Below, in pieces: positions 11,030 through 22,900 of a stretch of DNA of 64,000 nucleotides. Origin of the DNA: Uloborus plumipes (lineage: Eukaryota; Arthropoda; Arachnida; Araneae; Uloboridae). The notes under the pieces are model-generated. The model did not search any database. It saw only the letters and a list, made by a program, of their open reading frames with translations, and was not told the origin of the DNA. Location: the NCBI GenBank assembly GCA_038373865.1, contig JAXGGA010003889.1, positions 31,887-95,886 on the forward strand. The letters run 5' to 3'. Positions within the stretch are counted from its first letter, which is position 1, and each line of letters opens with the position of its first letter. Position numbers and translations under genes: made by a program.

Positions 11030-12010
11030 TTTTTTTTCTGAATAAGCTCATAAATCCTATTTGGCATGGTTTCTACAAGTTTATGCAAACAATTTGTCCC
11101 GATTTTTGACCATTCGGAGGAAATAACCCTTTTTAAGTCTGCAAGTACTGTTGTACTGCCTTCTGCCTGCATACACTGCTCTTGCGAGCATACCCCACAT
11201 GTTTTCTACTGGATTCAGGTCGGGGCTGCAAGGTGGCTAATCGATAATATGTACAACATTATCCAGAAACCATTCAAAAGTGGACTTTTCAGAGTGCAGA
11301 GGAGCATTGTCCGGTTAGAACATGAAGAATGAGCCCCCAATGGGTTCTGATTGTGAGAGAAAATATTGTTCAAACAGCTTGTTATAGCCAGCAGCATTCA
11401 AACGATTGTTTATAAATGCTATATCAGTTTTTCCTGTCCCTCTGAATCGGGCACACACCATAACGGAACCACCATCAGCTTGCCTCTTCGAGAATATCTG
11501 TCTATCGTTGCGCAGATCGTGCCAGTAATAATGCCAACCATCTGGACTATCCAGATTGAATTCCTTTTTATCACTGAATATCACACGATGCCTATTTTGT
11601 TTCCAGGACATCTCTTCCTGTGCGAATTTCAATCTCTTTTCTTTGTGCTTTTTAGTCAATTTCGGAGCCGCTTTCCTTTTCCCGTAAAGAAAATTGCCGA
11701 ACTTCTTTACCGCTCTGTGGACTGTAGATTTTGATATTGCAGGGTTTAGTTGTTTGGCCAAAGTGGATATGCTCATTATTTCTGGATTTTAGGTCCCTTA
11801 CGATAGTGCTTCGTTGTAGGGGTGTCACTTTTGATTTGCGGCCAGATGATTTTTTACTGCTATAAGCATTTCCAAATAGCAAAAAAATGTTTGCAACATT
11901 TTGGTGATCTGTTTAAAAGCTTACCTATTTCTCTGTTCGATTTTCCAGACTGTTTTAATGCATCAATTTTTCCCTGCTCAACCAGCGAAAGACTGCGACG
12001 ACAACCCGTT
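11030..12010 (-). pseudogene. Tc1-like DD34E transposase (element A)
   Basis: Cut-and-paste transposase acting at the element ends in the nucleus. The N-terminal paired-type HTH reads QGKIDALKQSGKSNREIGKL then LLNRSP. The second HTH follows as SGRKSKVTPLQRSTIVRDLK and continues to SISTLAKQLNPAISKSTVHR. The catalytic core has RVIFSDKKEF (first D; the usual E after it is K), PDNAPLHS (second D) and SPDLNPVENMWG (E), with 34 residues between the second D and the E. It ends LVETMPNRIYELIQKK. Damage: a stop directly before PDNAP (about 11312), a stop where IIDW would be (about 11240), a frameshift near 11160 and at least one in the HTH region near 11880. No in-frame ATG survives. The catalytic residues are present, so loss of function is by truncation. 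Confidence 0.88.
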
Positions 12011-12144
12011 TTGTTTGACTACAAAGTGCTGTTCAAATCTGTTTAAATACCTCCACAGCAGCAAGCATAATCCCGTAGTAAGAATAAGCAACGATACTTA
12101 TGCAGATTTTTGGAAATAAACGTGGTTGGGGCAAAATTTCTGAA

Positions 12145-12168
12145 GGTGGACCTATCTTTTTGAAACGG
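12145..12168. repeat. Inner direct repeat of Tc1 element A, right end
   Basis: Inverted partner of the repeat at 10958-10983. It reads GGTGGACCTATCTTTTTGAA on the plus strand. Confidence 0.75.
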
Positions 12169-12349
12169 TCTGAAAATGAAAATTTGCATCAAATAAGAAG
12201 AAATGATTCATTTTTTGAGAAATTTCATCAAACATAGTTTTAACAATTACAGATATATAATCACTGTCAAAAAAAGTGATTTTTATTCTCAATTAAGAGT
12301 CGAAATTTTGAAAAATAAGGGTGGACCTATCATTTCGAGACGCGCTGTA

Positions 12350-14769
12350 AATATAGTACTGTAATTTATATTTTTAAACTGTAGTATTACTCTTGAAACG
12401 AAAATGTTGAACTAATTTTTACCAAAGTACTTTATGGAAAAAACTCAATTGCCCAATTTTATCATTCTATTTTATTTATCATTGTGATTCGGTAAGACAA
12501 AGCAGATGTGTACTTACCGAAAACTATTTGATTTCGCTGCTTATGGTTGTTATTCATTTTTTGTTTTACATTAGATCTTAGAACAGAACTATATTATGTT
12601 ATTTTTTCATAGTCTTTATTCAGAAAAGTATTAGTTAAAAACTGGACAGTGCCATGTACTAATATATATAGTAAAATAACTCTGTTTATTCAGTATCCAT
12701 GAGTAACTTTCGTGCATTGATAGTGGTATGCGTAGTAACACTTCTATGGTAAGAGTATCTATGTTGGGAACATTCGATCTTAAAATAAATTGCTTTCTGT
12801 CGACCGGTTAACTTAGTTCATCGTCAACAGAGCAGTTTCTTTTAAGTGCTTACATTCGTTAACAAAGGCCATAACATATCTTATAGAACTCACATCGCGC
12901 ATTTCCTCATGCATTCTTAGGCACATCTTTGGATTAAACGTGTGTGTCTGGTACTCTATCTAGTCCGTTTCTAGTCGAAACATAATTATTCCGAATTTGG
13001 CAAAGAGCCCTAGTAGACATTTTTATACTATCCGAAATTGTACTCTTATATACTTTAACAATACAAAACAATATATATATTTTTAGAAATTAATTGGAAA
13101 AGACAATATATGCTATAAAGGATAAGAACAAATGATGAACTCGATTTCAAAAAATCTTTCTTTCGAAGCTGTTGCACATATTACAGTAAGTGATATAAGA
13201 ATTTCAAAATAAATGTAGAAAGCTGTGTTATTGAATTTTTTTCAATAAATCAAAAAGACATTTTAAAAAATGTTGGAAAATGGAGCTTTTAGCCAAAATG
13301 TGATTTACTTACACTGCGTTCAACACAATTTAGTGTATGACACTTTCAGCGGTTTTTTAAACAGTATAAATGAGTTCAAACGTCTTTTGTAGTATTTTTG
13401 GCATCGAGAATATATAGTGTCTTTCAGGACGCCTTAAGAAGAAATCATACGACGTGTGCAACAAAATGTATCATAAATTACACGTTGTCGTGTAGCAAAA
13501 GGCTTACAATTCAAACATTTGTAACGAAACAACATTTGGTGTATTTCTTTTCATGTTATTATAACATGTGCAATAGTATCGAAAAGGTTATTGTTTACAT
13601 CTAGTCTACCATTTGTGCCTACAATGTATATCTAAATGCAATCAGATGCTATAGCTAAATTTACTATATTTTTGCACTATAATTACTGAAAACGGCGAGA
13701 AAAAGTCCATTTAAACATAGTGTTATATCTGAGAAGGAAGAGAAAAATATATAATCCAAGAGGAAACATTTAATTAAGGCTAAATGAATTCTTGCCCAAC
13801 ATTTCAACTAATTCTGCACCTCTATTTGGAGTCTTTTGGGCAGAACTGAATCACACACACGCAATTTTTTTTTACTTACATAATTGCCAAATAAACCTTT
13901 GATATAATCATTCTAGGGCTGAGGCTCTCAAATTCAAAAGCATTACAGATCCATGCCTGAAAATATATTAACTTTGTGGACCCCTCCCCTTCAAAAAATA
14001 CATTTAAATCTTGTTTTCTTATATGTATTTACGGATTGTTCAGCATATTCAAATTAATCATCTTCACATTTACTTTTTAGAATTATTGTGTAGTTTTTTA
14101 AATAAAATCCTAATCATCAACCTTAAAATATATTCCAGTAGTCATGACTTTCACTTATCCTTCAAAACTTCTTTACGAATGTGCCCTATCTATAAAAGAA
14201 TGCATCGATAGAAAGAGCAAGATGTTTTATCAAGCTCAGAATAAATTCTTGTAAAAGCTTTTTTTCCAAACAATTTCACAGTTATGTTCAACATAGGAGC
14301 CAAGCGTCTTTGCAATAAATCCCCCGTTTCTTTCCAAAGCTTCATTTTGAATAAATCTGCTCGAAATCTACAAGACATTTCCCCGATTGAAGAACCATTC
14401 AATGTTTCTTTGTGAACTGGAATTACGTCTGGCACTATGGCTATAAAATTTATGTATGCTATCTCAAAGTTTAATACGTAGGCATGGTTATGTATCGAAA
14501 TTGAAATCAATAAAATGAGTTACTGATTGTGTACTAGTTTTATGTCTTCAGCTCTCTTTTTAGAGATCTGTACTAGTTAACGATATTTTTAGTGTATTTA
14601 AAGGAAGATCTAATTCAGATCTGAGTTTTACGAAAGTATAATACACGTTATTACTTTTCGAATGAGCATAAACGTTAGTGTAAACATTTTAGATAAGGCA
14701 TAATTTGTTTTATGTCTTAGATGAGGAGTACTTTAACTTCTCCATACTCTGAGATTCATTTGAAAAATG
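12350..14769. other. AT-rich intergenic region, no gene seen
   Basis: Only short ORFs in AT-rich sequence. I found no paired ends, tRNA-like boxes or recognisable proteins. A minus-strand ORF at 14190-14510 has fairly ordinary composition but no recognisable motif. Confidence 0.55.
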
Positions 14770-14792
14770 CAGTAAAAGAAATAAAAACGTAA

Positions 14793-14800
14793 CCACGGTA
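14793..14800. repeat. Left target-site duplication of the hAT element
   Basis: CCACGGTA. The right copy (18244-18251) is CCCCGGTA, one difference. The unoccupied paralogous site at about 56965 reads CCATGGTA. Confidence 0.85.
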
Positions 14801-15509
14801 CAGGGGCGCCGACTTATAAAAAATATTGGGGGGCCCATAACCCCGGGAAATTTTCTAAATTTTAGATGAAAAAAAGTGAGTTTTAAATTTATTTTTTAAA
14901 GAATTTTAGAGTTATATGATTAACATTAGAACCCCAAAAACTCGACTCTCGATACTCGACAAGTCTGATGCATTTTTTAGGTTTTAAAGACGAACCAAAA
15001 CATAAACACGCATGGTATTTTCGTGAAAAAAGCTAATTTATAGTAATAGTTGTGGTTACAGACAATTTGAGAGCAGTGAATGTATAGCTCTGAAAAGACT
15101 GAAATTATATTTAAATAAATCTTAAACTATCATTAAAAAAATAAAACATAATATATAGCTGTCGCACAATATTAGCACTTAAATTAATAAGTGAAATAGT
15201 TAATTTAAGCTTGCTTTGAACAAGGCTCAGAATTTATAAAATAAAAATAATATATCAAAGTTAATGCTTTAATGCAGTCAATACAGTAAGCTTAATACTT
15301 TTAGTCAAAATTTCATTATGTCTTTCACCCTAAAAGTATTCAAGTATTTGAAAGTAATTAATACAGTACTATAGTAACTAATATGTAAAGTATTAAACCA
15401 CTACTAATGTTTCGAAACTGAAAATATATTATTCTGTATGCATTTAATTCTCTATTTTATAAAGATTTTTAATATTGCTTTCAATACCATTATTAGGGCT
15501 AGAGTGTCT

Positions 15510-17537
15510 TTAGAAAAGTTCAAATGTCGACCGTCTGACTGGATTACTGGATATGAAGTCGTTGATGATTGGTCGGATATCCAATTCATCCAAAACATCT
15601 CGGTGGGCATGAAGAACAGCCAAGTTGTTCAATCGCTTCTGTCCCATTGTTGATCGAAGATATGATTTCAGACGTTTTAGGGCACTAAATGACCGCTCTG
15701 CTGTTGCTGTTGTGTGAGCGCAGTCTCTCAATGTCTAGATCATTTCCGAAAAACTCAGTTGAATTTTCAAAACTTGTTTCACCTCTGTTTACTAAAAGCA
15801 AGCACTATTGTTCAACTGCAATGACCTGTGTGAGTCCAGTTGATGCAAACCGCTCAATAATGCAGGATTGTACCGTTTCACAAACTTCAATGTAAAGTGC
15901 TTTGTAGAATTCCTTTGGGGTTTTGAAAGCGTGCGGTGAGCTGGCTTCATTGTTTTCATACTTCTTTTGTATACGTCGATTCGGAGGAAGAGAAGGACTA
16001 TCAACTTGTGAAGGTTTTTCTTTTAAACACAATTCCCAAAAGTGCTCAAAACTATCTCGCCTTCCATTCAATATACAAATTAAGCGTTCGTATATTTTTC
16101 CCAGATCAGCCACACTTAGATGAGGGCATCGAATTTTTCCATTGACGTCCTCTACTGGGCTCATTGCGTGGCAATAAAGACTTAAAAAGAAATAAGTCTT
16201 GAATTGTAATATTGACTCAAGAGCCAACACATTTGTAACCTGCCTCTGTTTTGTCCTCTGCAGAAAATGTTTCAAAAAACTCTAGAAGTTCTTCAAAGTT
16301 TTTCAATACTCTCAAAATACTAGAAGCTCACATAGTCCATCGAGTCGGGCAAAGTGGTCGTAGACCAGCTTGGTCGTTGATGTTCTCACAGCGTATGCTT
16401 CTGAAAAGTCCCATCCTCTTGGTGGATTCCCTTACGGTGTTTATTGAGTTCTTGGCTAAAGCCATAATATCCCTCATAGACGTAAGATGGCGAAGACTGT
16501 CCACAACTGCCAAGTTAAACTGTGAGCAGTGCAGTGCACATAACGGGCTTTCGTTTGTATATCCAAAACTAACTTTTGTAATCATTTGAATTTACCTCTC
16601 ATATTCGCGGCACCATCATAGCACTGTCCTCTTAAGTTATCCATTGACAAAACAAGACGAGCAAAAATGTTTTTTAAAATACTAAACAGAGTTTGTGATT
16701 CAGTGTTGGGGGTCTCGTATAAGCCAATAAAGTCTTCGTTGATGATTACGAAATCATCGACTGTACGTATACAAAATGACACTTGTTCGTGAATCGAAGA
16801 ATCACTTGTTTCGTCAACCATAATCGAAAAATGTTCAGTCTTCTTGATTGAAGCCAATACCTTTCTCAACACAGACTTTCCCAGTAGATCAATGATCTCA
16901 TTTTGAATATCATGGGACGTCCACTTATACCCTGAGCGCCCTAACCAATCTTTTAAGTCAGGTACGTCATTCTTTCGGAGTTTCAGCAATTGAAAAAAAA
17001 TTGAGTTTACATCTTCGTGACCTCTAATTGCTAGTCCTTGTCGGCATAGAAATTGAGCGGTAGTAAAAATTGATTCAAAAACAAAACGGCCTTTCGTCAT
17101 ATCACTATTTAACTGTTCATTCAATTGGGAGGCCACACTTTGGTTATAAATAGAATTTAGTTTCAAAACACCTTCTTTATGCGTATTTTCATGACGACGG
17201 AATTTATCCAAAGCCTTTTTCCAGTTAGAAAATCCTACAGAAATAAATGCATCTTCTTTTTTTGAAGAAAATTGTAATAGATTTTTAGCATCTGCCTTTT
17301 TGCAGGTTTTGCAAAAAACTTTTTCGGAAGATTCTTCATATTCTATCCAAGAATATTAGATCAACCAGGACTCCTGAAATCATCTTCCCTTCCCGGATTG
17401 CTCAGGTTCAGGCTGTGAAAAGTTCTCGCCTGAAGACGACAAAGCAATTGACGACACAATAATGGCCGGATGTTGATTCGCACTATCATCACTTCCAAAC
17501 GTGGCTTTTTGATAACAAATGTATCCATTGCAACGAT
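15510..17537 (-). pseudogene. hAT transposase with TTF-type zinc finger and C-terminal dimerisation domain
   Basis: From the N-terminus: MDTFVIKKPRLEV (about 17537), typical of the ZMYM1-like start; a TTF-type zinc-finger region with FCKTCKKADAKNLLQF, then FSNWKKALDKFRRHENTH (about 17340-17200); the long central region with GLAIRGHEDVNSIFFQLLKL, then MVDETSDSSIHEQVS (first catalytic D in this motif) and CYDGAANMRGKF (second D) in 16582-17211; LRPLCPTRWTM near 16330; and TATAERSFSALKRLKSYLRS then RLNNLAVLHAHRD, the dimerisation domain, at 15510-15731. Frame changes occur near 17400, 16585, 16300 and 15800, and stops lie near 17361. The intact enzyme excises and inserts hAT elements with 8-bp duplications. 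All domains are still recognisable, but no full-length product is possible. Confidence 0.9.
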
Positions 17538-17547
17538 TAAGTCGGAA

Positions 17548-17779
17548 TACCGTAAAGTCGGGTTACTTGGACCCACAAGGAGGTTACTTGAGCCCACAGT
17601 AAAATAATAAAATCTGGGTTTGGTACTAGCATTAGAGACTGCAGAGTGCTCCTACCTAGAGGAGAAACGAGGAACTACATGCAAGTCTTCAACTAATAAG
17701 TACCAAACCTAGATTTTATCATTTTACTGTAATGGGCTCAAGTATCCCCCTAGGGTCCAAGTAACCCGACTTTACGGTA
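17548..17779. mobile_element. 232-bp mariner-type MITE just upstream of the hAT start codon
   Basis: The terminal inverted repeats are perfect over 27 bp (TACCGTAAAGTCGGGTTACT onward at 17548 and its complement ending at 17779) and continue imperfectly to about 90 bp per arm. Each end starts with TA. The insertion sits about 10 bp upstream of the MDTFVIKK start of the hAT transposase, inside its leader. It has no coding content. Confidence 0.88.
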
Positions 17780-18462
17780 CTAAATACGTCTGCTGCATGC
17801 ACTGAACGAAACATTGCACTTAGAATGACTGCGCCAGCGCCGTGGACTTTAGACATGGTGTCGTATAATGTCTCGAAGCCTCAAAGCGACGTGACACGAG
17901 GATTCCAGGGGCTCCTGCCTCAGCCTTTATGATATCGCCACAATCCTAGTCTGCCTGCCGGCGCCAGACTTTACTCGACAATTTGCGCAAACACTATCAT
18001 GATTCACACCACTCGTTTTCAGTTATTCTGCTTTCTACAGTATTAGTTATTTGTTTTAGCTCATTACGGAATGTATTTTACAAAGTAACTATCGTCAAAC
18101 AAGGAAAACATAGTTTTGTGATTTTAACAAGCATAATACATTTAAAAATTCTCTTAAATTATTGGGGGGATCCGCCCCTCCCCCAATTTTTATTGAGGGG
18201 CTCGAGCCCCCTCCCACCAAGCCCCATGGAGTCGGCGCCACTGCCCCGGTAACAACATGAAAAGTTGATTTCCGTTGGTAAAATAATTCATTCCATCTTT
18301 AATTTCAAATTTTATTCTCAAGCTTAACCATTTTAGAATCGTTTGGCTTGCTTTGGTCAAGGTAAGCCTGGAATTTCCGAGATTCTAAAAACAATTATTA
18401 ACAACTCTTCTAATGCTCGTAGAAACTTCAAACTGACGTTATTTTTTAGCAGAAAATTTCAA

Positions 18463-18570
18463 CCCAAGTAGCACACTTCGTTTTTTAAAGGTTGTAAAAT
18501 GGTTATTAACGTTGTAACAACCACTTAAAAACGTTTATAAAACGTTTAAAGGTTATTTGTGCTATCTGGG
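18463..18570. mobile_element. 108-bp MITE inserted in Helitron-like copy 1
   Basis: The left end is CCCAAGTAGCAC and the right end, inverted, CCCAGATAGCAC. The segment is missing from the otherwise matching sequence at about 57179-57190, where TTTCAAGCTTTCG is uninterrupted. Comparison gives a 2-bp AA duplication (18461-18462 and 18571-18572). The interior has repeated ACGTTTA-like words. Confidence 0.82.
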
Positions 18571-18765
18571 AAGCTTTCGAATGACAAAAGACTTGAAAAT
18601 GTGTATGAAATATTTTTTCCCTATTTTATCGAATTTGTAGGACAAATGAGCTAAGAATTAGAATAGAAAAATATAGAATTTTCGAAAAAACGGCTTCGTA
18701 GTGCACAACCCCAAACTTACAAACTAATTTTGTGCCAATTTTATGAAAATAGACCTATGCGCGTG

Positions 18766-18804
18766 ACAGACAGACAGACAGAAAGAAAGAAGGAAAGAAA
18801 GACA
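18766..18804. repeat. GACA/GAAA simple repeat near the end of Helitron-like copy 1
   Basis: GACAGACAGACAGACAGAAA grades into GAAA/GGAA repeats. The same position in copy 2 (about 57271-57322) has GACAGACA repeats, so the tract is part of the element. Confidence 0.8.
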
Positions 18805-19078
18805 CCTTCAGCTTCATTATTGGTAGAGTTGTAATTAATTAAAAACATAAATTAAGTTTTTAGTTGATTACTTAACCTTATAGTTAAGCAGACTGAAACT
18901 TAGTAAATTATGTTTTGAATTTACTTAGTTTGGACCAATGGCTTAAGAATTAACCATTGGAATAAAACGAAAGATTTCATTTATTTTTTACATTTAAATT
19001 TAACATTTTAAATTTAAATAAAAAAACCATGCATATTTTTGCTACAGCGTAACCCTTTTTATACCATTCTATGCATGT

Positions 19079-19965
19079 TTTGTTGCCCAGTCCTCTCCTA
19101 TTATTATTAGAAAACATTTTTTCTAATTTCTCAAAAAAATTAAAATTTCCGAATATTTGTTTTTCAGCGATTGTAAAAGAAATATTAAACCTACATACTT
19201 CCTTTTAGGCTCAAATAAAAGCTGATTACTATAATTTCATGCCAATTTTTTGTTCTAGAATAAAAATTAATGTCAAAATATGGTAAAAAATATGATCGAA
19301 GCATAATTTTTCCACTTTTCGCAAAATTGTTGATGCGCGATCTCTCCTAAACTATTAACCCTACAGAACGCCATTTGGGCTTAATTTGTTTCAAATTTAC
19401 TGTTCTTCAAAGTGAGTCGCCACATGTATCATCAAATGATGCATAGTGATGATGCATAATAATTTTTTTTTTGAAAAAAGGTGGGATAAGACCACAGACA
19501 ACAAGGGCTATCATAAAAAAAGCAAACCAATGAGCGAAATTGGACCTGTACGGCTTTTTTTTTCTTGTCCAGTGCCCTCCTATCCTTGTTAGAAAACATT
19601 TTTTCTCATTTAGCAAAAAAATTAAAATTTTCGAACATTTGTTTTTTCGTGGTTGTAAATGAAATATTGAACCTACTGAATTTTTTTAAGCTTAATTGAA
19701 ACCTGATTAAATTTTCTTCAATTTCCTTTTCAATTTTTGCCTTGTAAAAGAGAAATTTTTTGATATTTGATCCAAAATATGATTGAAACACAATTATTTT
19801 CATTTTCAAAAAAAAAAAAAAAAAGACTAATTTTTGAAGTACGATTGTTTTTAAACCATTGGTCCTACAGCGCGTCATTTAAGACTAACTTGCTACAATT
19901 TTAATGTTCTTTTAAATGGGCATTGTCACAGATATAATCAAAAGTTGCATAGTTCAATAATTATA
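19079..19965. repeat. Diverged tandem duplication, ~480-bp period
   Basis: Copy A (about 19079-19460) and copy B (about 19562-19960) share, in order: CAGT-CCTCCTAT, TTAGAAAACATTTTTTCT, AAAAAAATTAAAAT, GAAATATT-AACCTAC, AAATATGAT-GAA and CCTACAG-GC. Substitutions and indels are heavy, so the duplication is old. There is no conserved open frame, and AT-richness makes exact edges uncertain. Confidence 0.6.
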
Positions 19966-22900
19966 AAGGAAAAACTGAAAAAAAGTCGGAATGTTAAACA
20001 AAGATAACATAATCGTTTGAACAAGGGTGATCATTTAGCATTTGTTTTTGTAGAACATTAAAATCATAGGTAAATATGATATTATTTACACTAGCTAATT
20101 ACATTATTCATACATGGAACTCAACATATTAATTTTGCTTATGATATCACAGTTTTACTTGATCTTTGTTATCATTTACGTCGATTCTGTTAAGTTCATT
20201 TAATTATTTTCAGATTAATTTTTACTAAGCTTAAGTACACCTTTCAACTTACATTTTCAGTCAATAAAATCAACATAGACTTCTTGCATGTTCAAGTTAC
20301 CCTCAGTGAGTTCAAAATATAAATATAAAATGTCTAATGCTATATCTTAGAAATTTATATCCGATGAGTATTTTCAAAAAGTGCTCACAGTTAAACTTGA
20401 GGCTGAAATTCCATAAAATAAGAACTTCTCTAACATATATTTACATCGTTGAAACATTTTCTCTTAAGAAGAAAATATTTTATTTAAATGTTTCTCGGAA
20501 AGAAGCTTTTAAAAACATTTCGCGATATTCAACGGTTCTTCTGGGAAATAAGGTTCATGTCGTCTACTTACAGAAACAAAATCATTTACATATGCATTTC
20601 CAACGCATGAAAGGTGGCAAATAGAATATTTTGATGCAAGCAATTTCAATTGAAATATATGCGAAAGTGTTATATTTTTTTCTTATTTTATTCATCTTAG
20701 TTTCAAGTTTGTTTCGCAATTGTCTTTTATCGTTGAAAGTAAAATATCACTTTTGCGACATAAAAAACTCCTTACAGTCGGCATTATATCCTTTAATAAA
20801 TTAAATAATGACTTTGAAATATATTTTTCTTTTTTATACCCTTGCATTTTTCACTGTTATCTCTCATTTATAACCGATTTCATGATTGTAAATCTAAATA
20901 ACTTTGAACTGCCTAAGTAAATTCACTATGTTGAATTGTAATTTTATTTTTATTAATTTTATCACTTGCTTTTTACTCTTTGCTAGTTTCAGCAAGGTTG
21001 CATTTTTAATATAAGGTTGCTAACAAGGAAATCGTAATAATAATAACCAAAAATTTACTAAATGCGTCTGCCTCTGATAAAACATTACTTTCATACAAAA
21101 TCATTATGTTAAAACAAGAACTGAAAAAATAAATAAACATTCGCTATTGTATGAAATACACTAAATTATTAGATTCATGCTTCATAGTATGCGAAATTAG
21201 TTTCTGTGAAAATAAATATTGCGTTGATAAAGAAGAGATATGCTCTGTTAAAAAAAATATTTAATTAGTCAAGCGTTGAAATACGATAATCTCTTTTCTC
21301 CTGGTTTGTTTATAGTAATAACGAACTGAAAACACCACCATTACATAAAATGCTTGACTCCAGTAATGTCATTTATGCTGATTCAGTCCTGAAGAAAATA
21401 ATAAATAATCATTATGTTCCAAATTATGCAAAATGGTTAGAACCATGTTTCATATTTTTACACCAGTTGTTTAAAACATAAATGTTTTGTCGATAGAGAT
21501 GTGACATAGTTTGTTTAAAACAATATTATTCAGTCAACAATTCAAAACACAACAATCCTCTTACGAAGGTTGCCGCAATTGTTTGTTGTAATAAACAAAA
21601 AGAACACGGCCATTACATCAAACGACTGTCTCCAGAAATGCCATTTCTAGAATTACCCTTCAGCTGGAAAAGCATCGACGTCTTGCTTTTCTTGTGGGCA
21701 TTTTTCTCCTGGTCGTCCCTCCTTATCCTTACCCTTACTTTTAAGAGGATTTCAGGAATGAAATATCGGAGACTAATTAAAGGGGTCCTGTAGGATGTTT
21801 AGTGGCTGGGACGTCCTCCAGCAAATGACCTTTATCCGTCTTTAGACGAGCGGCATAGGAAGAGGTTTCCTGTCAGTTGTGATATCTCCCGCTCAGAAGA
21901 TCGGTTGAGTGCAGAGCAAGTTCGTTTGTTTTGAAAACCGGAAATTGCGGTGATGATTCATGATCTAGAGATAGCTGTGGTAGTCACTCATGGCTATAAA
22001 AGGGTCAGCTATGTGGATTAGCTGGGAATATCAACCTATTTCTTTTGGTTAATGGAATGGAAAAAGGTAGTATATGTAGCATAAAAAGAAATGAGAGATT
22101 ACTCCATCCATGTGTGATTCCAGTATGTGTAGAGTAATACATTATACATGCTTATATATATATTCAGCTATATAAATACAGTTCTCATTCCGTAGCAGAA
22201 AATAAATTAGTATTACGGGTTTTTACTGATTACTAATTAACTTTAATATAGTATCTTGCTTGGTTTGTTTTTTTAAGAAATACCATTCCAACTTACAGAA
22301 ATTAAACATATTTTTTTAGTCTTTCATAGTCCATACTAACAATCCAATAATAATTCAAAAGTTGATATTTAAGAATATCTAGTGCAAAACGTGATTTACA
22401 TGTTTTCGTAACAAAACTTGCAAATCATTTCTTTAAAAAAAATAACTAAAGTTCATAAATAATATGTAATTTAAATATACATAGTAAATCAGTATACATG
22501 TTGTAGCTCCAATGCTAACTAAAAAACTGTCATTTTCATTGCACATGACATGCAGAAAAAACATATTATTTTAAAATTAGATGCATATAGCATGTTTTAA
22601 GCAATATCGGTAAGTAAAAATAGTAGTAATTATTGCTATAGCAGGAGTCAAAAGGAGTTTTAATGCAAAATTTATGCGTAGAATGGAGTTCGGAGTCATA
22701 ATTGCATGATTCGAATTGCATGCACATGCACAACCATGTTTTTCACACATCAAAAACCCCATCAATTTTACAAAAACGAAGTAAATAGACGCGAAAAAAA
22801 AAAATCTCTTCACCTAACTGACAAACAGCGAAAAAGAGATCTCACGCAGAATTTTTATCAGTAAAGAGGGAAATGGGAGCAGCGGAAATTTTATTCCAAT

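Larger units (their letters stand above)
10778..12349 (-). mobile_element. Tc1-like transposon A, complete but decayed, with IR/DR-type ends
   Basis: The outer inverted repeats are 10780-10807 (CAGTGCGTTTCGAAATGATA onward) and about 12320-12347, each next to a TA dinucleotide (10778-10779 and 12348-12349), as expected for Tc1/mariner insertion. A second pair of related repeats lies about 175 bp inside each end (10958-10983 and 12145-12168; core TTTCAAAAAGATAGGTCCAC). This double-site arrangement matches the IR/DR subclass of Tc1-like elements, where the transposase binds both sites. The single gene runs on the minus strand. Confidence 0.9.
14801..18243 (-). mobile_element. hAT-superfamily transposon (ZMYM1-like group), complete but decayed
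   Basis: The left end starts CAGGGGCGCCGACTTA; the right end read inverted starts CAGTGGCGCCGACT. Both are followed inward by GC-rich, G-run-containing sequence, in contrast to the AT-rich flanks. The ends are flanked by an 8-bp direct repeat, the size expected for hAT. Length is 3,443 bp including a nested 232-bp MITE at 17548-17779. The one transposase gene runs on the minus strand and fills about 15.5-17.5 kb. Confidence 0.92.
14770..18835 (-). mobile_element. Helitron-like repeat, copy 1, split by the hAT element
   Basis: The flanks of the hAT insertion (about 14777-14800 and 18244-18835) match 56950-57349 elsewhere in the window almost continuously. Both end in a tract of GACAGACA repeats followed by CTTCAGCTTTATTATT-type sequence. 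Read on the minus strand this gives a TC-start followed by AATAATGAAGCTGAAG, as seen at the start of some arthropod non-autonomous Helitrons. The far (3') end of this copy was not found left of 14770. A 108-bp MITE (18463-18570) is absent from the other copy. The class is an inference from copy 2, which keeps a hairpin and CTAG end. Confidence 0.55.

Noticed and set aside
14190..14510. 106-codon minus-strand ORF
   Set aside because: Composition is ordinary but no domain, start context or neighbouring exon supports it.
20337..20920. Two adjacent plus-strand ORFs of 95 and 66 codons
   Set aside because: Rich in Phe, Lys and Ile as expected from AT-rich noncoding DNA; no motif recognised.
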